This document shows positions 1 through 7,795 of a DNA stretch of 64,000 bases, piece by piece. The first letter of the stretch is position 1, and every line of letters begins with the position of its first letter. Under the pieces are notes generated by a model. The model had not been told where the DNA came from. It did not search any database and was given only the letters and a program-made list of their open reading frames with translations. The stretch lies in assembly GCA_039028695.1 (NCBI GenBank), contig JBCCHN010000013.1:1-64000 (forward strand), in the 5' to 3' direction. The translations under genes and the position numbers were made by a program. This stretch comes from JANQKX01 sp039028695. GTDB lineage: Bacteria; Pseudomonadota; Alphaproteobacteria; Kiloniellales; Kiloniellaceae.

Positions 1-1
1 G

Positions 2-589
2 GCCGCGGGGGAGCCGCCGGCCAGTAAGGGCTATACGCCTTCGGTTTTTGCCGCGCTGCCGCGGTTGCTGGAACGGGCGGGGCCGGGCTTGACGGATTCC
101 CGATACGACAGGGGCGCCATCACCGGCCTTTTCACCGTCTTGGTAGAAGGCGATGACCACAACGAGCCTATCTCGGATGCGGTGCGCGGTATTCTGGATG
201 GCCATATCGTGCTGGAACGTGAGATCGCCGAGCGGCACCGCTTCCCGGCGGTGAATATTTTACGCTCGATCTCGCGCACGATGCCGGCGTGCAACAGCTC
301 CGAAGAAAGGACCTTGGTTGCCCGGGCTCGCAGTTTGATTTCCACCTACGAGAACATGGCGGAGTTGATTCGGATTGGCGCCTATAAGGCCGGCAGCGAT
401 GCTTTGATCGACGAAGCCATTCACTATTATCCCCGGCTGGAGGCCTTTTTGTCTCAGGACAAAGACGAACATTGTGATTTGGACCAGGGTTACCGGGACC
501 TGGCTGCGTTACTTGACATGGAATGGTCCGTTACGGCAGCCGATGGCGGCATCCATGAAGAGCTTGAGAGAAAAGGAATTGATCAGTGA
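2..589 (+). CDS. fliI: FliI, flagellar export ATPase (C-terminal part only)
   Basis: The open frame is already running at the left edge, so only about the last 195 residues of a roughly 440-residue family are present. The first visible residues (GEPPASKGYTPSVF) belong to a conserved FliI stretch that lies after the Walker A region, so the P-loop is outside the window. FliI is the cytoplasmic ATPase that, with FliH and FliJ, feeds substrates to the flagellar type III export gate. Its TGA stop overlaps the GTG start of fliJ (GTGA), the usual fliI-fliJ coupling. fliH lies about 10 kb away on the other strand. An internal ATG at 65 is not the start, because the conserved frame continues to its left. 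Confidence 0.93.
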   Translation, partial: AAGEPPASKGYTPSVFAALPRLLERAGPGLTDSRYDRGAITGLFTVLVEGDDHNEPISDAVRGILDGHIVLEREIAERHRFPAVNILRSISRTMPACNSSEERTLVARARSLISTYENMAELIRIGAYKAGSDALIDEAIHYYPRLEAFLSQDKDEHCDLDQGYRDLAALLDMEWSVTAADGGIHEELERKGIDQ

Positions 590-1011
590 CATCGTTGAAC
601 AACTTGGTACGCCTGCACCGTTGGACGCTGGACGAAAAACGTCAGATGTTGGCGGAGCTGGAGCAATTGCACGACAAGCTGAATCACGATCTATCTCAAT
701 TGAGCGTCCAGTTGGATCAAGAGCGCGCCGCCGCGGAAAAATCCGAAGAGGGCATGGCCACCTATCCCACTTTCGTGGCGGTGGTGCTGGAGCGCCGGCG
801 CAAACTCAATGGCACCATTGAGAAAGTGGAAGCTTCCATCGAGGCAGCGCGCGAGGAAGTCTCGGATGCCTATCAAGAGCTCAAGAAGTATGAGATGGCC
901 GTGAGTAACCATGAAAAGCGGGAAAAGAAAAAGCGGGATCGGCTTGAGCAGCTTATGCAGGATGAACAAGCCGCTGACACGCATCGGCGACGCGCAGCGG
1001 GCGCAAGCTGA
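586..1011 (+). CDS. fliJ: FliJ, coiled-coil export chaperone
   Basis: 141 residues, strongly helical and rich in Glu, Lys, Arg and Gln, with long heptad-like stretches and no cysteine or membrane segment. Size and charge pattern match FliJ, the stalk-like protein inserted into the FliI hexamer that promotes export and chaperone recycling. Start is GTG, overlapping the fliI stop by four bases, so translation is probably coupled. Sequence similarity in this family is low; the call rests mainly on position after fliI, length and coiled-coil character. The gene ends about 60 bases before the convergent XRE gene, and I see no strong terminator between them. Confidence 0.85.
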   Translation: MTSLNNLVRLHRWTLDEKRQMLAELEQLHDKLNHDLSQLSVQLDQERAAAEKSEEGMATYPTFVAVVLERRRKLNGTIEKVEASIEAAREEVSDAYQELKKYEMAVSNHEKREKKKRDRLEQLMQDEQAADTHRRRAAGAS

Positions 1012-1069
1012 GGCGCACTCGTCGTTGGCCGACGCCACGCGTTCGGGTTTAGGCAGCCGGATAAATAGC

Positions 1070-1276
1070 TTATTTCTCAAGTTCAAAGAGGTCGTGTACC
1101 GACACGCCCAGCGCGCCGGCAAGTTTTAGGGCTAGCGTGGTGGAAGGGACGAAGACCCTGTTTTCTATTGTATTGATGGTTTTGCGAGACACTTCGACCT
1201 TGACAGCAAGTTCGGCTTGGGTGAGGCCGGCTTTTTTCCGGTGGTCTTTGAGATGATTGATCAGGTCCAAGATCAC
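1070..1276 (-). CDS. small XRE-family DNA-binding regulator
   Basis: 68 residues, essentially one Cro/CI-type helix-turn-helix: AGLTQAELAVKVEVSRKTINTIE at about residues 16-38 (quoted in part: LTQAELA, VSRKTIN), then the PSTTLALKLAGALGVSVHDLF tail typical of the short YgzD/YozG-like subgroup. I chose the GTG start at 1276 because it overlaps the TGA of the upstream membrane gene (GTGA) and has GGGAG just before it; the longer open frame to 1420 only mirrors the membrane gene. Known members of this subgroup often pair with a small membrane protein, as here. Its likely target is the triple ATTATGTAAC operator at 1691-1735, so I infer autorepression. No link to motility is visible except location. 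Confidence 0.85.
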   Translation of the reverse strand: MILDLINHLKDHRKKAGLTQAELAVKVEVSRKTINTIENRVFVPSTTLALKLAGALGVSVHDLFELEK

Positions 1277-1680
1277 CGCTCCCACCCGGTCAGGATGACC
1301 TGGGGAATCAGATAGGCGGCGGCGGTTAGGCAACCCATCAGCGGGAAAACAAGGTAGTAGGGGATCAAATCCAGCGCCATCAGAGCGCCAAAAAGGGGGT
1401 ACATGAAAAGTGCGCTCCAATAGCCGATGCGATGCGCCAGTCCGTCTTGGACAACGTAGCGCTCGTCCATGGCCATATCCGCGGCCTGAGTCCCAGCCAC
1501 CCTAAACGATAGGAAGATGATGATGGCAGTAGCGGCGCCGAATGCGCCCGGCCACCACGGGGAAATGGGATCGGGCTTGCCGCTGACCAGGACCAAAAGG
1601 GCGTAGATCAGGCAAATCCCAGCAGTTAGGGCCATCGTCAAAAAACGAATGCGCCCAATCAAAACGTAATGCCGCGCCAT
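1273..1680 (-). CDS. small four-helix membrane protein, partner of XRE regulator
   Basis: 135 residues with four apparent membrane segments: about residues 8-32, 42-60, 85-105 and 110-130. The stretch after helix 2 (AADMAMDERYVVQDGLAHRIGYW) resembles the conserved loop of DUF2178-type proteins found beside short XRE regulators; this family match is from memory. I set the start at the ATG of 1680, preceded by GGAGAG four bases upstream, rather than the ATG at 1692, which has no ribosome site and overlaps an operator half-site. It is first in a two-gene unit, coupled to the regulator by a four-base overlap. Function unknown; it could sense a membrane signal for the regulator. Confidence 0.75.
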   Translation of the reverse strand: MARHYVLIGRIRFLTMALTAGICLIYALLVLVSGKPDPISPWWPGAFGAATAIIIFLSFRVAGTQAADMAMDERYVVQDGLAHRIGYWSALFMYPLFGALMALDLIPYYLVFPLMGCLTAAAYLIPQVILTGWER

Positions 1681-1690
1681 CAATCTCTCC

Positions 1691-1740
1691 ATTATGTAAC
1701 CTACAAGTTACATAATGGGGTAAAAATTATGTAACGTCAA
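1691..1740 (-). promoter_or_regulatory. promoter with three repeated operator half-sites
   Basis: Leftward promoter: -35 TTGACG at 1740-1735, 17-base spacer, -10 CATTAT at 1717-1712, predicted start near 1705. Three exact copies of the 10-mer ATTATGTAAC/GTTACATAAT cover it: 1691-1700, 1707-1716 (inverted to the first, six bases between) and 1726-1735 (same orientation as the first). One copy includes the -10 and another lies between -10 and -35, so a bound protein should block RNA polymerase. The obvious binder is the XRE protein encoded at 1070-1276. The sites are seen directly; the repression model is inferred. Confidence 0.7.
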
Positions 1741-1765
1741 GGTGACATTCTAGAGATGGCGTGGT

Positions 1766-3601
1766 TTAGGCGGAAAGGGACTCGCTTTTTTTGGCCGGGG
1801 AGGCGAGGGGGGAAGGAAAGCTGCCCACCCGAAAAGAAATTCGACCGCCCAGCCCCGCGGCACCGGCGGTATTGTGGAAGATCTCGGTTATTGCTTTGCG
1901 CTGGTGACTCTGCAGGGGACATTGGCAGCGAAGAATGAGGTCGAAGCGCTTGCTTTGGACCAACCCGTCGAGCTGGAGGTCACCATAACGAGCTAAGGTC
2001 ATTTCCACCAAAAAACGGGTGGTCCGGTCTCCTCCAGGCTTCTTGTGGTGACCCGATTGGCCGTCGTCACGGCGAATGAACAGGCGCAGGCCATGAAGTG
2101 TCCCTTCGTGAAGGATGGGTAGGGGAAACAGGCGCCATTCGCCAACTACCTCCGGCGTGCGTGCGGCGCGGGCCATTTCTCCATTCAGGCGCTCCAGGAG
2201 GTCGGTACGCCCGCCTTTGGACAGTCCGCTAGAATGGGGGGACAGCCAAGCAGCCATCGCCGGACCTTTCAGGGCGGAGAGGAAAAATAGTAGGCCTGAC
2301 GTCAAAGTAGGTCCGGTCTTGGGGATGTTGACGGCGGGGTCATAGTTTGGCGGCAGGGCCGTGTCATGACTGCTCGCCGCCAGTTGGGAAAGTTTAGTCA
2401 AGGCCGGCCATGATTTGCCCAGCCAGGAGGTGGTCTGCCAAGAGTTTGGGAATGATGCCCCTGCTGAAGATAGGGCGAACGCGCCGGGAGAGCGACCCAC
2501 ATTAGCGGAAGCCTCCAAAAGCTGTAGGGTCAGGGACGTGCCGAGGGGCAAGGCACCCTTTAGATCCAGAGAAAGGGTGCCAAGGGGGCTGTGCAAGAGA
2601 TGCTGACCCTGGGCGTTGGCGGTCAGCACTTGGGCGGTGAAGGTGCGGGGGACTCCTGAACTGGTCAGTAAAGAGTGACCTGCCAATGTGCCGCTGCCTG
2701 GTGTTACGGTTCCGTTTGGCAGGCCCGAGAGGGGCGTTGTCGGTTGGCCGGTCCCGGCGACAGGATGCTGAAACGCTGTAGTGGAGGTTCCCTGTGACCC
2801 AAGGGGCTTTAGAAGAGACGCCAGGGTGGAGCCCAGGGCGGTGGCGGCCAAATGACGCTGGGATTGCAGTTGGAGCGCCAGCGCATGACCAGCCTGAAGA
2901 CTAGTACCTGAGCCAGGGGTTGCCGCACCAGCAGGCACACCATAAGGCCAAGAAGGAGATAAGTGAGCCTGCGATGCGGGCCGTTGGCCGGAGGTCGCGT
3001 AGCTGTCGCCTTGCAGGACCGTACTGGGTATCCCAATTCCTAAGACTCGCAGGCTCAGCCTGTCACCAGCGTTTGGCAGAGAGGCACCGGGAGTATGGAA
3101 TCCAGGAAGGGGGGTGCCTTTTCCAGCCGTTGCGTGGGGTGGTGAGCTTTGGAGAATGGCCTGTAAGGATTGACCAACCGACAAAATGGAATTGGCGGTG
3201 CTTTGGCTCGCGATGGAACTGGGGGCCGGAGGCGGACCACCTTGCGGTGCTGGTGCCGCTGCCGCGCGGACGCCTTGCCCGCTGGGTAGGTGGGCATTAA
3301 GCACCAAGACTTGCAGGCGGGTGCCGCTGCTGCGGATCTCCAGGGTCAATTCGCTGCCTTTGGGATAGCTTTGCGGCAGAATCAAACGTAGCAAACCCTC
3401 GTTGGCCCGCACCAGTGTTTCGCCCCGGCCGTTTTGACCCAACACCACGCCATGGAGCAAATGCCCGGGCGGCAGACGCAACAATTCCCGCGGCGGATCA
3501 GCGACGGTAGCGGGCGTGGCTGTGGGCAGGGCTGATCTAGGGGTGTGGGCGGGCAGGTTGCCGGTCCGTGTCGGAGAAACCGATGATAAGAGATCTTGCA
3601 T
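1766..3601 (-). CDS. FliK-like hook-length/export-substrate control protein (second paralogue)
   Basis: 611 residues. Conserved N-terminal block around residues 40-90 (LRLPPGHLLHGVVLGQNGRG onward), a long low-complexity middle rich in Ser, Thr, Gly, Ala, Pro and Gln, and a compact C-terminal block at about 530-611 containing LARYGDLQLDGLVQSKRFDLILR, which has the shape of the Flg_hook domain that contacts FlhB. A clearer FliK lies at 17173, so this is a second, divergent FliK-type protein; it could set a different length or be a secreted regulator. Start chosen at ATG 3601, preceded by AGGAAG; a GTG at 3640 would add 13 residues. It stands alone upstream of the flhG-flhF-flhA group, which runs in the same direction. 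Confidence 0.6.
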   Translation of the reverse strand: MQDLLSSVSPTRTGNLPAHTPRSALPTATPATVADPPRELLRLPPGHLLHGVVLGQNGRGETLVRANEGLLRLILPQSYPKGSELTLEIRSSGTRLQVLVLNAHLPSGQGVRAAAAPAPQGGPPPAPSSIASQSTANSILSVGQSLQAILQSSPPHATAGKGTPLPGFHTPGASLPNAGDRLSLRVLGIGIPSTVLQGDSYATSGQRPASQAHLSPSWPYGVPAGAATPGSGTSLQAGHALALQLQSQRHLAATALGSTLASLLKPLGSQGTSTTAFQHPVAGTGQPTTPLSGLPNGTVTPGSGTLAGHSLLTSSGVPRTFTAQVLTANAQGQHLLHSPLGTLSLDLKGALPLGTSLTLQLLEASANVGRSPGAFALSSAGASFPNSWQTTSWLGKSWPALTKLSQLAASSHDTALPPNYDPAVNIPKTGPTLTSGLLFFLSALKGPAMAAWLSPHSSGLSKGGRTDLLERLNGEMARAARTPEVVGEWRLFPLPILHEGTLHGLRLFIRRDDGQSGHHKKPGGDRTTRFLVEMTLARYGDLQLDGLVQSKRFDLILRCQCPLQSHQRKAITEIFHNTAGAAGLGGRISFRVGSFPSPLASPAKKSESLSA

Positions 3602-3740
3602 GAGATCTTCCTTTCGGGGCTCATAGGTGAAATCAATCACCTGCTCGCCTTTATAGAAATATCAGCCCTATCGACCTTTAACGCCTTCTCCTGCAAGCCT
3701 TTATTATGTCACTTTTTTTTCTAACTTTGCCCTTAAGACT

Positions 3741-4547
3741 TCACAGTTCGGCCGCCAGGGCCTCCACATCGGCCGCGGCCGAGCAGGAGGGATAACGGGT
3801 TAGGGTGGGGCTTTGGTGCCGAATGGCGTCCTTGATCGCCTTGTCTCGCCGAATGACCCCGGCCAAGGGCGGTTCGCGCAGCAGAAAGGAGGCACAGGCC
3901 TTTTTTAGAGTGGCATAGGTGCGCTCACCCTCGCGACGGTTTTCCGCCATGTTGATCACCACACGCAGATCGGCTTCCGGGTTTTCACGCCAGGACAGTT
4001 TCATAAAGGCGTAGGCATCGGTGAGGGAAGTGGGCTCGTCCGTTGCCACCACCAAACAGGTGCGCGCCGTCCCGGCCATATGCCGTACCACGCTATCAAT
4101 GCCGGCCCCCAAATCCAGCAAGACCCGGTCGTAGTCGAAGGCCAGAGCCGTCAGATCTTGGGTCAGTGAGACTAGCGCATCCTTGGAAAGTCCGGCCAAG
4201 GAGCTGGCGCCGGAGCGGCCTACCAGCACATCAAAGCCCGTTTCGGGGACGGCCGTCGCGGCCTCCTTCAGCGACCCGCCGGTGGAAAGGGCGCCGACCA
4301 GGTCCATGTCCGGGTTCAGGCCCAACTGAACATCAATGTTTGCCAGTCCTAAGTCGCCGTCGAAAAGCAAAATCCGCTGGCCCCGCTGGGCTAGGCAATG
4401 GGCGAGGGTAATGGAAAGCCAAGTTTTGCCCACGCCGCCCTTGCCCGAGGCGATTGAAAGCAGGCGCTCTTGCCCCTTGCGTTGGGCGTAAGCCTGGGCC
4501 GAGGGGAGGGGCGTCACCACGGAGTCGCTGTGGGTCATTGCTTCCAT
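3741..4547 (-). CDS. flhG: FlhG (FleN/YlxH), MinD-like ATPase controlling flagellar number
   Basis: 268 residues of the MinD/ParA superfamily. Deviant Walker A SGKGGVGKT at residues 34-42, the DGDLGLANID switch at 63-72 and DLGAG as Walker B. The N-terminal Gln-rich extension before the P-loop fits FlhG, whose N terminus stimulates FlhF GTPase. FlhG limits flagellar number and acts with FlhF in pole placement. It overlaps the end of flhF by 13 bases from ATG 4547; an alternative ATG at 4538 would give an ATGA overlap, so the exact start is open. The order flhA-flhF-flhG is conserved widely, which supports the call. Confidence 0.92.
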   Translation of the reverse strand: MEAMTHSDSVVTPLPSAQAYAQRKGQERLLSIASGKGGVGKTWLSITLAHCLAQRGQRILLFDGDLGLANIDVQLGLNPDMDLVGALSTGGSLKEAATAVPETGFDVLVGRSGASSLAGLSKDALVSLTQDLTALAFDYDRVLLDLGAGIDSVVRHMAGTARTCLVVATDEPTSLTDAYAFMKLSWRENPEADLRVVINMAENRREGERTYATLKKACASFLLREPPLAGVIRRDKAIKDAIRHQSPTLTRYPSCSAAADVEALAAEL

Positions 4548-5560
4548 TGGGATTTCCTCTCGGGGACGCTGGGGGTAAGGCTTGAGCGGGAGACCGAATC
4601 GCTGCCCTTCATCAGGGCGTTGGCCAAGGTCGTGGCAGAAAGATCTTGCACCGCCTCACCGATATGAGGCGAGGCGGATAGGCCGGCGATATGTAGTCCG
4701 GCAGCATGGGCGGCGCCGATCGCAGAGCCCATCCGCCGGGTCAGGTCGGCCTTGCTGATGATGGCTTCCTTAAGCCCCAGATCGGCAAAGGCCCGGGCCA
4801 TGTCGATTGAATCCAAAAGGTCGCCTCCGGCTGCCATCACCAGGACACAACGCAAATCTAGGTTTTCCAAGGTGAGGCGCAGATGCTCGGCATTTTCGGG
4901 ATCGAAGGGATTACGCCCACTGTCGTCAACCACCAGGCGGCCCTCTTTCGGCGCCTGTTGAACGGTCCGGCGTAAGTCCGATAGGGTTCGGGCAACTTCC
5001 AGCTCGGCTCCCAAGGCCTCGGTGAAGGCGGTCATCTGGGCCAAGCCGCCCGACTTTTTACCGTCAAGGGTTACAATCGTACAGGGCCGCCCGGCCAGGC
5101 GAGCGGCGGCGGCTAGTTTGGCGGCGACGGCGCTCTTGCCCGCGCCCGGCAGGCCGGCAAGAAAAAAGCTATCGCCTTGAGCTTCCGGTGCGACTGACGC
5201 GAAGGTAAAGGTCGATGTAAGGGCTGGACCCAGATCTTCTTGCAGGTCCGACTGGGGAGTTTGTGAAGCCCGAGACGAAATTTGATGGGCCAGTTTGTTC
5301 GGAAAGCCATGGTGATCCAACAGCGTGAGAATGCCATGGTGATGGGCAGGATCTGAAGTGGGAAAGGCCGTCGCTTCGGTCTTGGTCGATGGGACAGTCA
5401 CCGGCAACTCGGCTGGCTCGTTATCCAAAGCGGCGGTGACGCAAACTCGACCGTCCTTGGCTTCTTCCGTGGCCAGGATAATGGCATCGTCGCCCAGGCT
5501 GGCGCGAACCTGTTCCATGGCGTCCCGCAGACTGCCGGCGGAGAATCGCTTAAGCCGCAT
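4535..5560 (-). CDS. flhF: FlhF, SRP-type GTPase for flagellar placement
   Basis: 341 residues. N-terminal MRLKRFSAGSLRDAMEQVR segment is typical of FlhF. The C-terminal NG-type GTPase has G1 GLPGAGKS (136-143), a G3 region DDSGR (212-216) instead of the usual DTAGR, and SKAD (269-272) at the G4 position instead of TKLD. FlhF marks the pole for flagellar assembly and is switched off by FlhG. The altered G motifs are seen directly; whether they lower GTP binding cannot be told here. Between flhA (67 bases upstream) and flhG (overlapping), probably one transcript. Confidence 0.93.
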   Translation of the reverse strand: MRLKRFSAGSLRDAMEQVRASLGDDAIILATEEAKDGRVCVTAALDNEPAELPVTVPSTKTEATAFPTSDPAHHHGILTLLDHHGFPNKLAHQISSRASQTPQSDLQEDLGPALTSTFTFASVAPEAQGDSFFLAGLPGAGKSAVAAKLAAAARLAGRPCTIVTLDGKKSGGLAQMTAFTEALGAELEVARTLSDLRRTVQQAPKEGRLVVDDSGRNPFDPENAEHLRLTLENLDLRCVLVMAAGGDLLDSIDMARAFADLGLKEAIISKADLTRRMGSAIGAAHAAGLHIAGLSASPHIGEAVQDLSATTLANALMKGSDSVSRSSLTPSVPERKSQWKQ

Positions 5561-5626
5561 GGTGGCAAGGCCTTTCCGAGGACGGATAAGAGGTGAAGGG
5601 GTATAACAAAAGGATCATCATGCCCC

Positions 5627-7729
5627 TCAAATCTGACCCAGGGTTTTAATTTTAGCGCGTGGGTGAATTTCGTTTTGAGATAACACCACTGTGGTGGGCC
5701 GGAAGCGTTCCACGATAGAGCGCACAAAAGGTCGGATGGCCGGACTGGTGAGGAGGGCCGGGGTCTCGCCCATCATGGCCTGACGTTCGAAGTTTTGCCT
5801 CACTGTGGCGATTAATTCCTGCAGCTTGCTAGGTGCCATGGAGAGTTGTTTGTCCTCGCCCTCGCCCACGATAGATTCGGCAAAGGCCTGCTCCCAGGTT
5901 GGAGATAAAGTAAGGATGGGGATAAAGCCCTGATCGTTGACCTGAGAATTTGAGATCTGACGGGACAAGCGGGCCCGCACGTGTTCGGTAATGGCGGTGA
6001 CGTTCCGGCTGTAGCCACAGGCCTCGGATACCCCTTCAAGGATAGTTGGCAAATCGCGGATCGATACCCGTTCGGTAAGCAGGTTCTGCAACACACGCTG
6101 GAGGCCGCCCACGGAAATTTGCGAGGGGACCAGATCGGCGATCAGCTTTTGCTGATCCTCGCCCAACTCGTCCAGCAGCTTTTGCGTCTCCGCATAAGAC
6201 AGCAGCTCGGACATGTTTTCCTTGATGATCTCGGTAAGGTGCGTGGTGATGACCGTTGGTGGATCCACCACCGTATAGCCACGGAACAGTGCTTCTTCGC
6301 GAGACCCCTTTTCGCACCACATAGCTGGCAGGCCGAAGGTGGGCTCAACCGTTTCCTCGCCGGGCAGGTCGATTTTTTCGCCGCGGGGGTCCATGACCAG
6401 GACCATGGCCGGGCGCAGCTCACCCTTGCCGGCCTCTATTTCCTTAATGCGCAGCACGTAGCTGTTTGCGGGCAGCTGCAGGTTATCTTGGATGCGCACC
6501 GACGGCAGGACAAAGCCAACTTCCTGGGCCAGTTGCCGGCGCAAGGACTTGATCTGATCGGTCAGGCGCTGGCCGCCTTCGCCGTTGATCATGGGCAATA
6601 GGCCATAACCTAGCTCCAAGCGCACATGATCGATTTGTAGGGATTGGGTGATGGGCTCTTCGGCCACTGGCGTTTGAGCGGATTCCTTGGCCTCGAGCTG
6701 GGCTTGCTGCTCCTGACGTTGCACCTTCTTTTTGCCGGCGACCCAGGCAAAGCCACCCGCCGTGGCGCCCAAAAGCAAAAAGGGAAGAGCGGGAATGCCC
6801 GGCATGAGAGCCAAGGTGATCATCATGAAGGAGGAGAGGCCCAGCGCACGGGGGTAGCCGCTGAGCTGGCCGAAGACGGCCTTGTCAGCGGAACCGGTGA
6901 TGGCTGCCTTGGAGACCAAAAGGCCAGCGGCGATGGAGACGATGATCGCGGGGATCTGCGTAACCAGCCCGTCGCCCACGGTCAATAGGGTGTAGCTGTG
7001 GGCCGCCTCGCTGAAGTCCAGATCCATCTGGGCTACGCCGATGATAATGCCACCCACCACATTGATGAAGGTGATGAGGAGGCCGGCAATGGCATCGCCG
7101 CGGACAAACTTGGCGGCGCCGTCCATGGAGCCGAAAAAGTTGCTCTCGTCTTCGAGGGTCTTGCGTCGCGTACGCGCTTCGTTTTCATCGATCAGGCCGG
7201 CGGAAAGATCCGCGTCGATGGCCATCTGTTTACCGGGTAGGGCATCCAAGCTAAAGCGGGCGGCCACTTCGGCAATGCGGCCCGAGCCTTTGGTGATGAC
7301 GACGAAATTCACAATCACCAATATCGCAAAGATGATAATACCGATGACAAAGTTGCCGCCCATGACGAAGTTGCCGAATGCTTGAATGACCATGCCGGCG
7401 GCTTGTGTCCCCTCATGCCCGTCAGAAAGAATGAGTCGGGTCGAGGCCAGATTGAGGGATAAGCGGATCATGGTGGCGATGAGCAGCACCATGGGAAAGG
7501 AGCTGAAATCCAATGGCCGTTCCATGAAAAGAACGGTCATGAGGATGAGCACCGAGAAGGTGATGGAAACGGCCAAGGACATGTCCAGAATCCAACTGGG
7601 CATGGGCAGAATCAGCACCACGAGTATACAGGCCACGCCCAAGGCCAAGGCCACGTCGCCGCGACGGACCACGTCATTTACCTTGGCGAGCAAATCGTTG
7701 GCTGAGATTTGAGTGCCGGTATCGGCCAT
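5627..7729 (-). CDS. flhA: FlhA, export gate protein
   Basis: 700 residues, the normal FlhA length. About eight membrane helices in the first 320 residues, followed by a linker and a soluble C-terminal domain that docks chaperone-substrate complexes. Diagnostic stretches include the FHIPEP-region equivalents NFVVITKGSGRIAEVAARFSLDALPGKQMAIDADLSAG and the cytoplasmic loop carrying DEN(E)AR. FlhA forms the nonameric ring of the type III gate with FlhB, FliP, FliQ and FliR. It follows flbD by 66 bases and precedes flhF. No sigma-54 motif was found immediately upstream. Confidence 0.97.
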   Translation of the reverse strand: MADTGTQISANDLLAKVNDVVRRGDVALALGVACILVVLILPMPSWILDMSLAVSITFSVLILMTVLFMERPLDFSSFPMVLLIATMIRLSLNLASTRLILSDGHEGTQAAGMVIQAFGNFVMGGNFVIGIIIFAILVIVNFVVITKGSGRIAEVAARFSLDALPGKQMAIDADLSAGLIDENEARTRRKTLEDESNFFGSMDGAAKFVRGDAIAGLLITFINVVGGIIIGVAQMDLDFSEAAHSYTLLTVGDGLVTQIPAIIVSIAAGLLVSKAAITGSADKAVFGQLSGYPRALGLSSFMMITLALMPGIPALPFLLLGATAGGFAWVAGKKKVQRQEQQAQLEAKESAQTPVAEEPITQSLQIDHVRLELGYGLLPMINGEGGQRLTDQIKSLRRQLAQEVGFVLPSVRIQDNLQLPANSYVLRIKEIEAGKGELRPAMVLVMDPRGEKIDLPGEETVEPTFGLPAMWCEKGSREEALFRGYTVVDPPTVITTHLTEIIKENMSELLSYAETQKLLDELGEDQQKLIADLVPSQISVGGLQRVLQNLLTERVSIRDLPTILEGVSEACGYSRNVTAITEHVRARLSRQISNSQVNDQGFIPILTLSPTWEQAFAESIVGEGEDKQLSMAPSKLQELIATVRQNFERQAMMGETPALLTSPAIRPFVRSIVERFRPTTVVLSQNEIHPRAKIKTLGQI

Positions 7730-7795
7730 TTTAGGTTCTTTTTATCTATCTACTTAAAGCGTGCTCTTACCGCCTATTGGCCGTCTCTTAGGAAT

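Noticed and set aside
5981..6601. 206-codon plus-strand frame inside flhA
   Set aside because: Antisense shadow of a highly conserved gene.
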